Notes under the pieces: model-generated | What the model was told of the DNA's origin: nothing | The model's input: the letters and a program-made list of their open reading frames with translations, nothing else | The model's database searches: none | Translations under genes and position numbers: made by a program | Part shown: one piece after another, positions 33,821 through 43,138 of the stretch | Layout: each line of letters opens with the position of its first letter | How positions within the stretch are numbered: the first letter of the stretch is position 1 | Origin: Terfezia claveryi | Lineage: Eukaryota > Ascomycota > Pezizomycetes > Pezizales > Pezizaceae | Direction: 5' to 3' | Assembly: GCA_015179025.1 (NCBI GenBank) | Contig: WHUX01000102.1 | Coordinates: forward strand, 1-64,000 | Length of the DNA stretch: 64,000 nt

Positions 33821-34000
33821 TATCCAATCTCATTTCGTCCTGTACTTCCACTTTTTAATTCATTGCGTGCTTTATTCCATGTTGTATCTACTATATATGA
33901 ATATTACTTACTCAGGTAATTATGTGCTCCCTTGTTCTCCCGGGGGGCCCGGGCCCACAGCGAGAACAGTTGTTGTCTCGCTGTGGGCCCGGAACCTTCA

Positions 34001-34624
34001 TGCTCGTGGTGCCATCCGCTCGTCTGTAGCTGCTCCGGTTGTTGAGGTCAGAGTAGTTGTCGGTGTCTTGCTAGGCACCTGGCGATGCGGTGTTTACACT
34101 CGGTATCGTTGTTTTCATGCTGGAGTTGGCGGGGGCTTAGCAAACTACCATCGCGAAACCTGCCAACACAGCCTTGCCTCGTACCTAGGGCAACATTTTT
34201 GTAGCGTTCGTGACCTCGCAACTTCCCCCATAGACAACAGACTGGTTTGTACGAGGCTACATTCAGCCTACATTGGTCACAAATGAGCCCTACTTACAGG
34301 AAGTGATACTGCAGGGCCTAGGGGCGCTGTGAGTGGGGTTATTGAAGTCCCAAAACAGTCAGGGCTTCTAGGTCTATATAAAAACAGGTGGGACGGTGTT
34401 TAAACGCCGCGAAAGCACTGACGTATAAATATCGTGAGCCTTTACGATAAAACTACCACCTTGATGAATCAGGCCTAGGTATAGCGCAGGGACCATAGTC
34501 GTCTATACGTTATTCTTCCAGGGGATGGTGGTTGGTAGGCAGCTGGCGTTTAAACGTCCGTCTGCCCAAAGCTCCTGCTTTCACGCTCACATCACGCATG
34601 TGCGTGTCGCTCGTTTCATGCATA
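34001..34624. other. Non-repeat spacer between the two transposon copies
   Basis: GC-balanced sequence unlike its neighbours. On the minus strand an open frame at 34060-34001 continues the piece at 29293-29100 (see finding). Upstream on that strand are possible splice signals: CCTGTAAGTAGGG near 34300 and TGCCTAG near 34070. On the plus strand CTATATAAAAACAGG (about 34374-34388) resembles a TATA box. None of this is proven. Confidence 0.3.
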
Positions 34625-34728
34625 TGTTCCGGCCCCCCCACGAGAAAATTAAACTCGCGAGAGGAGCGGGCCCCCCAGGAGACCACCCATCTCCTGGCTG
34701 GACCGGGCCCCGAGGGAGAATACGGAAT

Positions 34729-34802
34729 TTTTTTTTTTTTTAAATACTTGGTACTCCTATGCAGCCCCGTTAGGGGGGCTATGAGGAGCCACGCGGAAAC
34801 CC
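34729..34802 (-). mobile_element. 74-bp LINE 3' tail insertion with 15-bp target duplication
   Basis: GGGAGAATACGGAAT stands on both sides (34714-34728 and 34803-34817). The insert is a T run (poly-A on the minus strand) plus the last ~60 bp of the LINE 3' end, including both hairpin blocks. Removal restores the transposon end seen in copy 1. Confidence 0.9.
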
Positions 34803-35468
34803 GGGAGAATACGGAATGGCCGGGCCAGCCGCGAGTATGAGAAAAATGGTTCTTGACGATATCTTGATAATTTAGATAATGTGGCTATTGGGTGAGCTCA
34901 TTACCCTCAACTAAATATATAACCGTCCACCGGGTCAATATGCAAGTGCACCAGAGGTCTCAGACGAGTCAGACTTGCTTACCACTGGCCGTACCCTCTG
35001 CAAGGGGTAGTACAATCAGACTAGGCCATACCTATACTTACCACACAAGATTGCTTACCACATAACGAACGTTCAGCTCGCCATACATGTCTAAGTTTAT
35101 GTAATGTAATCCGGGTCCATTCTACTACGGGATATACACCATATGAGGTTGTATTCAAAATCAAGCTACGCACATTACCCCTACCAGGATCGCAACGAAA
35201 TAAAACAACTCTTAGGACTGAAAGTGGCAATGAAATTATGCTACCAAAATAGCACATTGGTTAGATGGTCAGCCAGTCTTTAGATACTCATCAGACAGTT
35301 CTACCGGTAATGATAGCTCCTCATTATTAACAAGAGACTCACTACGTTCTTCAGACAGTAGTTCAAGTCCAGAAAATACACGAAAAGAAATTTGGAGGAG
35401 TTAGGAGTAGAAGCAGAAGTGTCCAAAGCAGATGGAGAGGAGTCAGGGTGGATGCTGAAATTTCTTTA

Positions 35469-35690
35469 TTTTTTTAAATACTTGTGACTCCTATGCAGCC
35501 CCAATGGGGGGGCCATGAGGAGCCACCCGGAAGTCCGGGTGGATTCAAGATCATGGCAAGTTAATCTACCAGAACCACGCAAGATATGTACAAAAATAAG
35601 GGAATGAGACTCCGTACTGTCATTAACGGACAAGCCGATGAATCCGCGGGCCTGACTGAGCCTCCGTTCCAAAGACCCGATAACCTCGCA
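35469..35690 (-). mobile_element. LINE 3' UTR-only copy (SINE-like), minus strand
   Basis: T run at 35469-35475, then the shared tail read on the minus strand: CAGTCAGGCC, GTCCGTTAATGACAGTACGG, GCGTGGTTCTGGTAGATTAAC, CTTGAATCCACCCGGACTTCC and GGCTGCATAGGAGTC. No ORF2 sequence is present. No tRNA-like head is recognised at the far end, so a truncated LINE is as likely as a SINE. Confidence 0.8.
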
Positions 35691-36257
35691 AAGAAAAGAT
35701 GTACTATTAACTGATTGAACAAGAGTCAGAGGTAAGTAGATGTGGAAGAGCAGAGATAGATGGGGAAGAGTTTGGAGCAGATATAGCAGGCATAGAGGAG
35801 TCAGAAGTACATATCCCAGGTATGGATGCCCCATATCTGATATATTAAAGCTATAATACTAATGAGACATTATATACCAGATTCCTCTATAATGTTGGCT
35901 AGAGTTCAGGCAAATACTACAAAGTTCATACTCAGATGAGTATAAAATATAGCAAATCTCAACAAATTGCACAATTTAATGTTGGCGATCTGGTATCACT
36001 TTATATTCCTAGAATTGACTGACATGCAACCAATGTACCTAGGCTGTTCTACAAAATCACCCTTAAACCTCATTCAGATTGATATCAGTTGCTCACTCTA
36101 CATGGCATACTGAATTGTTATTATCCCACCAGTGAGCTACAAAATGATTTAGATCGATTGCATGTATTATCCATATATAATGAATGCAAACCACCTATCA
36201 TTAAGAGAGGCTGCTTCCTTAAGTATATCGACTGAGCCTGAAACTAAATATAAATGA

Positions 36258-36702
36258 AGTTAAAACGCAAATCCGGTACACCTGGTACCCGTTATCCACC
36301 GCCGGCAAAGCCAGCGCTGCGATATCCGGATTACAAACCACCACAACCACAATTCAGCTAAAATCCACATACGCAAGCTCCTTACGTCCGCGCATACGCA
36401 AGCACCATTACGTTCGCACATACGCAAGCATTTTACGTTATATGTTGGATCGAGTCAGTTTGTTGTTGTCTGGTTGCCACAGAACTGCTCTGTACCTATG
36501 ATCCCTGTGTTTTCTTAATTTTTATTGGCCAATTAACATATCCCTGCGCTTATCATTTACCTTGAATTTATGTCCACTTTGCATCTTACCATCCACTCCA
36601 GTAGGCATATTACTACATATCTACTATGCACCTGTGCTCGCCATGCTTGCCTCACTAGTACCTCCACTGCCTAACAAGATATTTCCAATATATCTTTTGT
36701 TA
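36258..36702 (+). mobile_element. Solo LTR (family A) inside the CXC region of copy 2
   Basis: Flanks AATGA (36253-36257) and AATGT (36703-36707) are a 5-bp duplication with one change; the uninterrupted AAATGTAAAGGCAAATGTC is seen in copy 1 near 33650. It starts AGTTAAAACGC and ends ATCTTTTGTTA like the copies at 15220 and 23544. Confidence 0.85.
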
Positions 36703-37034
36703 AATGTAAAGGCAAATGTCGTCCTGATCCAAATTCTCTAAAGAGGACACAATGCATGTTGCTGGCCCTTCTGCTTGATGTCCAATCTTATTTCTTACTT
36801 TACTCCCACTTTATATTCCCTTGTGTGCTTTATTCCACCTTGTATCTACTATTTATCAAATTTTAATTATTTGGGTAATTATATGCTTCCGTGTTCTCCC
36901 GTGGGGCCCAGGTCCAAACTGTTCTCATGGCAGGACCAGGCCAGCCGCAAGCCAGGCCTCTCACGAGAGGCCCGGTCCTCTCAGGAATATTGTGTTTTCG
37001 CAACTAGCCCGGAACACTAGTCTTAGATGAAATA

Positions 37035-37997
37035 CTAATAACAGGGGTTAAATTGATGCTGATATTGGTTGGTGGAGGTGATATTAGCTGGTAGAGGCAA
37101 TATTAGCTGGCAGAGGCAATATTTGCTAGTAGGGATAATATTAGCTAGCAGTAGTAATATTGGCTAATGAAGGCAATATTGGTGGGGGTGTTAACCCTGG
37201 AGAGTTGAACATAATATTGTATCTAGGAAGGATAAGAAGATGAGATACTTGTCATTCTGCTTATTCATAAACCAGGTTTAATTTATGAAGATATTCCTTA
37301 TACTGCTTTTCCTCCAGTACTGCTCCTTTTCTCTCCCATTGGTTTATACTACCTTTCCCTCTCCTGCTAGCTAGTACTGCCCCTTCTCTTAGCTGCTAGT
37401 TCGTGCTATCCTTTCCCTCCTTTACTTGCTAGTGCTACCCCTCCCTTCTACTGCTAGTTCATACTGCTCTCCCCTATACTCTTCTGAAATAATTCATGCT
37501 ACTCTAACAACAACTGTTCTGTATTAGTGAGTTTAGAGTTTATATGATGTCTTAATGAGTTTAGAGTAAATACAATAATAGTTGCCATGAAAAAACAAAG
37601 TAGCTATATAGCTAAGTGGTTGTATATAGAACTAAGGAATAGGCTAATATTGGATATATTGCAGGCTGAATAGCCAGCTAGTAAAGGGGTTAATTATAGG
37701 ATGTATAAGCTGCTGGTAATGGAGTGAATTGCAGGCTGAATATATAGTTAGAGAAGGGGTAAATCATAGACTAAATAAATAGGTAGCAAAGAGGTGAATT
37801 GAGGGCTAAATAAACTGCTAGTAAAAGGGTGAATAGCAGGCTGAATAAGTAACTAGAGAAGGGGTAAATTATAGGCTATATAAACAGGTAGTGAATAGGT
37901 GAAATGTAGGCTGAATGAGTAGCTAGAGAAGAGGTAAATTGTGAGCTAAATAAACTGCTGGGAAGAATATGTCTTAATAGTAACCAAGTCCAACTTA
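37035..37997 (+). repeat. Outer left arm of the palindrome
   Basis: Three tandem blocks: ~19-bp GCAATATTAGCTGGTAGAG units (37060-37190), ~40-bp CT-rich TGCTAGTRCTRCCCCTTC units (37320-37490) and ~43-bp GGCTGAATAAGTAGCTAGAG + AAGGGGTAAATTATAG units (37650-37970). All three recur inverted in 51850-52980. Confidence 0.8.
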
Positions 37998-38002
37998 CTA
38001 TA

Positions 38003-38530
38003 TATTAGTAATTAAATGCTATACATTTATTCATTCTACCTATACCTTACTATTCTATATGCAGTAACCTTCAGCTTGTAGATTTTAAAGTAAGCAATAG
38101 CAGCAACCTTTAACTTGCCTGCAAATCTTATAGCAAGCAATAGCCTTCTTATATATTATGTATGTGCTTCTACCTTTATAGGCATTGCATGCTTTGACCT
38201 ATAGATTATATGGTAAGCATTGGCCTTTATAGGGATTATATACTTTAGCCTTTATAGGCATTGTGTGCTTTAGCTTTCACTAATATTATATGCTATTTAT
38301 ATATTCTCCTTCTTCTTTACTTTCTTATATATATTTATTTATATATATATATTTTATTTATTTCTTATTGGATAGCTATACTACAATCACATAACAATTA
38401 CATAATAATACATTTCTTTACTTCTATATACTCTTTTCTATGTAACAATCTCACTTCACTTATTTGTATTATCCTTTAGTAGACTTTTAGATATTACTAT
38501 TTCCTATACTACCCTTCTTTATCTCTTAAA
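38003..38530 (+). repeat. 5' LTR of old copia
   Basis: It starts TATTAGTAATTAAATGC (young: TGTTAGTGATTGAATGC) and ends CTCTTAAA. All five changes in that start are G-to-A. Confidence 0.9.
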
Positions 38531-39388
38531 AGTTCTAAGGCCTCTACACTTTGACATTTTATAAACAAGCACAATATGTCTTCTAAAGTAGGACTATCAA
38601 GGCAACTACAAACCTATTCAAGAGTTTACTAAAATTAGCCTGATAGTAAAGAAGAAATGCTCAAAACTATTGTACTCTTATAACTATAACTTTTAGCTAC
38701 TTCACTAGCTTCACTGCTTCTACAACTACAACCTCTAGCTTTTGAAACTACACTACTTCAAGTCTAACTGGCTTTAGTACTTACTACCAAAGTATCATAA
38801 GTGGCAGTACCTCTTCCTATCTATTAGGACTTCAGATCTAGTATTAAGCTAGAAAAGCTAGTAATTCTTAAAGGCATAAAGAACTATGATCTTTTGTTAC
38901 AATAGATACTAATAATCTTTGATACTTTAGAACTCACACAGGTAGTTGTCAATAGCTATATTCCTCTACTCACAACAACAGCTGCTGAAATAATACACTA
39001 TAAGCATATAGAGACAGAATTTCTTCTGCTCTTTATTAAAGTTGTTTTACAAAATATTATTCTATAGATTAGTAGGTATAGGTCTGCAAATAAGATCTGA
39101 CATTATCTCTACCAAACATATTGCAAAGATACCCTATTGTTCTTCATACATGAGATTCATGGCTTTAATTGGCTTGCTTCTATACTTGATACCTTATAAT
39201 CAATTTTTTAGTTCATTGACACTTTCAAAATTTGATAGATGTAGTTGTACCAATTGACCTTAAATACATATCCTAGCAGCTTTAAGGCTATATATACAAC
39301 TTTGGTAAAACTTGAAGAAACTAAATGTAAATACCTCCTCACTTCCTTAGTTACTTACTACCCTAATGTAGTAGATAGTCTAACTACT

Positions 39389-41330
39389 GTACCAAAAAGG
39401 GGGATGTTATCGCACGAGCAGCGCTGTCACGTTCCTATATTATTATGGATACTTTAATGTTAGTCGGCAACTCCTATTTATTTCCGTATACATAAGAAAA
39501 CTTTATTTTAGTGGTGTCGCGTAGTACATAGTACGCATTGTCTAGAATACTATTGCTTTAGTAAGTATTGTGGAGACTAAAATGTTCGCCACCGTGTTGT
39601 CCAGAATACCGTTGCTTTAGTAAGTATTGTGGAGACTAAAAATGGTCACTATTATATTGTCAAGAATACCATTGCAATATAGTAGTACTAAAATGCAGCT
39701 TATAACAACGCTAGAACAGGCTATGCACACGCTAACAGCTCTAGAATTTTGGGACTAGAGCAGATTTCGGAGCAGATTTCGGAGCAGATTTTGGAGCAGA
39801 TTTCGGAGCAGACTTCAGATTGAGAATATGTACAGCGGAAATATTTATTTTATTCACTAATTATAATAGTATACACAGTGTACTAATACTCGCTACAACA
39901 CTCGCTCTAATACTTGCTCTAATACTCACTACAATACTCACTCTAATACTCACTCTAATAATCACTCTAATATTCGCTCTAATATTCACTCTAATACTTG
40001 CTCTAATATACTTTGGAAATCATATAAGACATTGGATAAAGAGCAAAGGGAAAAGGTGCGAGGGGGGAAGGTATATATACAGGAAAACTATAGTTGCCAA
40101 GCCCGATTGCCAAGGCCGACAATATAGACTTTCCGGAGCCAATGAGATAATGGATAATAAGAGAGGTGGTATGACAGCCCTGCTTAGCCTACTATCATGC
40201 GTGGGTGCAGTACTACTTAATGCCTAACCTAGTAATAGTCATATTGGGAAATCGTAGTCATAGTACTATGATTCACGCTTGTGATGTGATATGTATCATA
40301 GGAAGTTATGCCTTCATAGCCTATTTATATATATCCAAGAAACTCATGCATTCGAGGCTTAAATGCATAGAGGCCACGAAAGTATGAATTCCATACATAT
40401 CTAGAGATTGTGAAAGCATGAAATCTAGGCATATATATATATAAGCCTCGAATGCATGAATTCCATGCATATCTAGAAACCGTGAAAGCATGAATTCTAT
40501 GCATATATATATATAAGTCTCGAAAGCATGAATTCCATACATAAGTATATATATATAAGCCTCGAATGTATGAGTTTCTTGGATATATATATATAGGCCA
40601 TGGAGGCATAACTTCCTGTAATACATATCACAAAGCTGAACTCCGCACATATCGCAGTACTTCGACTACGATTTCCCAATATAACTCTTACCAGGTCAGA
40701 CATTGAGTAGTATAGCACCTGCACGCGACAGTGGGCTGAGCGGGGCTGAGCACTGTCATGCTACCTCTCTTATTATCCATTATCTCATAGTCTTCGGAAA
40801 GCCTATATTGTCGGCCTTGGCAATCGGGCTTGGCCACTATTGTTTTCCGGTATCTATACTTCGCTTACTCATGCTTTTTCCTTTGCTCTTTATCCAATAT
40901 CTTATAAAATTTCTAAGGCATATTACAATAAGTATTAGAGTGAGTATTAGAGCGAGTATTAGAGTGATTATTAGAGCGAGTATTAGAGCGAGTATTAAAG
41001 CGAGTGTTGTAGCGAGTATTAGAACGAGTATTAGAGCGAGTATCAGAGTGATATTATATTTGACCAACTTCGTATATCAACATTACACTGCTATTTTATT
41101 TAACCAACTTCGTGTATCAACATTACACCACTATTTTATTTAACCAACTTCGGGTCTCACCAAACTACGGATTTATTGCGATCCAGGATTGGTGTGGTAT
41201 TCTCGGAAGTATGTGGTATGACCTAACTTTATTCGTAAGGCAGATAAAGTTCAGCCACCCGGACAGTGCTCTTGGTATTCATAGAGAAGCAGAATCACCA
41301 CCCGAGCGATAACATCCCCCTTTTTAGTAT
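39389..41330. mobile_element. Foldback-like non-autonomous element 2 (1.94 kb)
   Basis: The ends carry an inverted repeat of about 24 bp (TACCAAAAAGG... / ...CCTTTTTAGTA) whose core GGGGGATGTTATCGC is perfect on both sides. It interrupts the old copia gag exactly where the young copy reads CTGACTACTAAGG. Inside, 39876-40363 and 40556-41055 are long inverted copies: an 11-12-bp array CACTCTAATACT/CGCTCTAATACT at 39880-40010 pairs with 40930-41050, then GACATTGGATAAAGAGCAAA with 40885-40910, CCAAGCCCGATTGCCAAGGC with 40813-40833, and TCCAAGAAACTCATGCATTC with 40560-40585. The target duplication is unclear (8-bp TAACTACT/TAAGTATT agree at 6). No protein domain is present. Confidence 0.8.
39753..39815. 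repeat. 15-bp tandem repeat in foldback 2
   Basis: Five units of GGAGCAGATTTC(G) just outside the left inverted arm. Two longer near-repeats (AGTAAGTATTGTGGAGACTAAA) lie at 39550-39660, and three ~40-bp TTTAACCAACTTCG-type units at 41060-41150 on the other side. Confidence 0.8.
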
Positions 41331-43138
41331 AAGTATTAAGGAAAATCTCTTATATAATAATTTGAAGGAGAAGCTAGTAGGTCTAGTAATCAATAACTAA
41401 CTTTCTAGCTACAATAGCAAAAACTAGACCAACATAGTACTACTAGCTAATAGTTACCCGAATAAGGCTAGAAGTAAGAAATTTGCACAATCCCAGCAAC
41501 AAGCCACAAAATCTTAATGCATATAAGCTTTACAAGCTTTATAAGCTAGTGCAGATCCAAGCACTAGGTTTTGTACCTCCTGCAAACAACATGGATATCG
41601 ATTCAAAGGTCATATCTAGTAAGATTACAGGAAGCTAAAATATAACTAACCTAGTAAAAAACAAATAGTATAGCCCTAAATTACTATTGCTTAAGTTGCC
41701 CAAGCCTCTATTTCTCAAGCACTTGTTTTCCAACAACTTGATCCCTCCGGTTTTGTCTCTGAATCTATTTAGACCAACCTATAGGTTAGTACAATATATA
41801 CCTAAACATTAGATACATATACAACAGCTTACATAACATCTAATATAGGTTAATTCTACCATATTTACCTATATTATAGAGTTGTGAAGGTTAAGGGTAA
41901 CAACCTCCTTTCTGTCAAGGGGAAAGATACTGTAATAATACATACCTCTCTATTCAACAACACAATCTACTATCTGTTTTTGAAGGATATTTTACATATA
42001 CCTACTCTAAGTTATAGTCTATTTACCTAGGATATCATTAAGTTTAAGGTTGTTATAGTCACTAAGGATAATGTTATTTATATATTCTATAAAAGTGATC
42101 TTCAGACTCTGATCTTAGTTATAGATATTAGGGACATGCTTTCTTAGTTGTAAGAAACTACGAATTTGCAAGCTTATATAACCCTTATAAGTAATCTTAA
42201 TACTCATACTAGCCTTATAAGCTCTTTACTTACTTTGTAACCTCATATGAGCCCTACGATCTCCAATGCTTATACCGGCCTTAGCCCTTACTAGCTCTTC
42301 ACTTACTTCATAATCTTATATAAGCCTTGTAAGCAATCTGAATGCTCATACTAACCTTATGAGCTCTTCGCTTATTTCACAACCTTATATAAGCCCTATA
42401 AGCAATTCTAATACTCATACTAGCCTTATGAGCTCTTCACTTACTTTGCAATCTTATATAAGTCCTGTAAGCAATTTTAATACTCATACCGGCCTTATAA
42501 GATCTTTATTTACTTCACAATCTCATATAAGCCCTATGAGCTCTAATGCTCATACTGGCTTTATAAGCTTTTCGCTTACTACACAACCTCAAATAAGCTC
42601 TATAATCTCTAATGCTTATACCGGCCTTATGAGCTCTTTACTTACTTCATAACCTCATATAAGCCCTATAAGCTGTAATACTTATACTAGCTTTATGAGC
42701 TCTTCACTTACTTTACAATCTTATATAAGCCCTATAAGCAATCCTAATACTTTTACTGGCCTCATAAGCTCTTCATTTATTTCATAATCTCATATAAGCC
42801 CTATAAGCTCTAATGCATATACTGGCCTTATAATTTTTTCACTTACTTTGCAATCTCATATAAGCCTTATAAGCTCTAATACTTATACTGGCCTTATAAG
42901 CTTTTTGCTTACTTTGCAACCTTATATAAGCTCTATAAGTAGCTCTAAAACTTATACTAGTCTTATAAGCTCTTCTTCATATATTCATTAATATAATGCA
43001 TTTAGGCATGCAGCTAATATATACCCAGCTGCATGTGCTGATGGTAAGCTCTTACCTAAAGTACTTACTAACTTTGCATATAATATGTATATTATATGAA
43101 AATCAATAAATAATACTCTATTCACTCTTTTTCATATT

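Larger units (their letters stand above)
29294..33996 (+). mobile_element. Ginger-like DNA transposon, copy 1 (4.7 kb)
   Basis: The 4-bp duplication TTCA flanks it (29290-29293 and 33997-34000). The left end reads TGTTCCGGGCCCACAGCGAG and the right end is its inverse, ending GGGCCCGGAAC plus a C where A is expected. Using the nested copy's right end as reference, inverted similarity extends about 40 bp. It contains a transposase gene with DDE and CXC motifs and a large minisatellite near the left end. TGT...ACA ends, a 4-bp duplication and a gypsy-integrase-like transposase are the hallmarks of Ginger transposons. A 1.1-kb reverse-oriented deletion derivative (30446-31590) is nested inside. 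Confidence 0.8.
35090..36772 (+). pseudogene. Truncated transposase gene of copy 2
   Basis: It starts at the equivalent of exon 3 (TCCATTCTACTACGGGATATAC, compare 32694) and runs through the relic acidic repeat, the equivalent of intron 3 (near 35845-35880), the integrase C-terminal-like segment (35935-36170) and the start of the CXC cluster. It is interrupted by a minus-strand LINE 3' UTR copy (35469-35690) and by a solo LTR (36258-36702) that splits the CXC cluster. It has many stops and cannot encode a transposase. It shows the same gene moved at least twice. Confidence 0.75.
34625..37016 (+). mobile_element. Ginger-like DNA transposon, copy 2 (internally deleted)
   Basis: The left end is TGTTCCGGCCCCCCC and the right end is AGCCCGGAACA. 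The left 280 bp match copy 1 (29294-29490) and the right 130 bp match its right-end type. Exons 1 and 2 are missing: the left region is joined at about 35090 to the end of intron 2. Flanking tetranucleotides (CATA and CTAG) do not match, so the copy may have been rearranged. It carries three later insertions: a 74-bp LINE tail, a ~220-bp LINE 3' UTR copy and a solo LTR. Confidence 0.75.
38576..42145 (+). pseudogene. Old copia gag and protease, split by foldback 2
   Basis: ATG 38576 is followed by sequence collinear with the young gag (16910 onward) to about 39388, and again from 41331 to 42145. The zinc-knuckle region (near 41570) is recognisable but its codons are altered. Two single bases missing in the young copy are present here (near 39297 and 41745), which locates the young copy's frameshifts. 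Dozens of stops make it dead. Confidence 0.85.

Noticed and set aside
31450..34000. The GC-rich end modules as LTRs (they look like direct repeats at 31450 and 33910)
   Set aside because: The module at 31450 belongs to the nested, inverted derivative; once that is removed the outer modules are inverted relative to each other and flanked by TTCA.
40325..40650. Short frames rich in YIYI on the minus strand
   Set aside because: ATATATAT-rich loop of the foldback element; low complexity only.
39820..41067. Hydrophobic Leu/Ile/Thr repeat proteins that look like membrane segments
   Set aside because: They are translations of the 11-12-bp inverted arrays in foldback element 2, found in opposite directions on the two arms.
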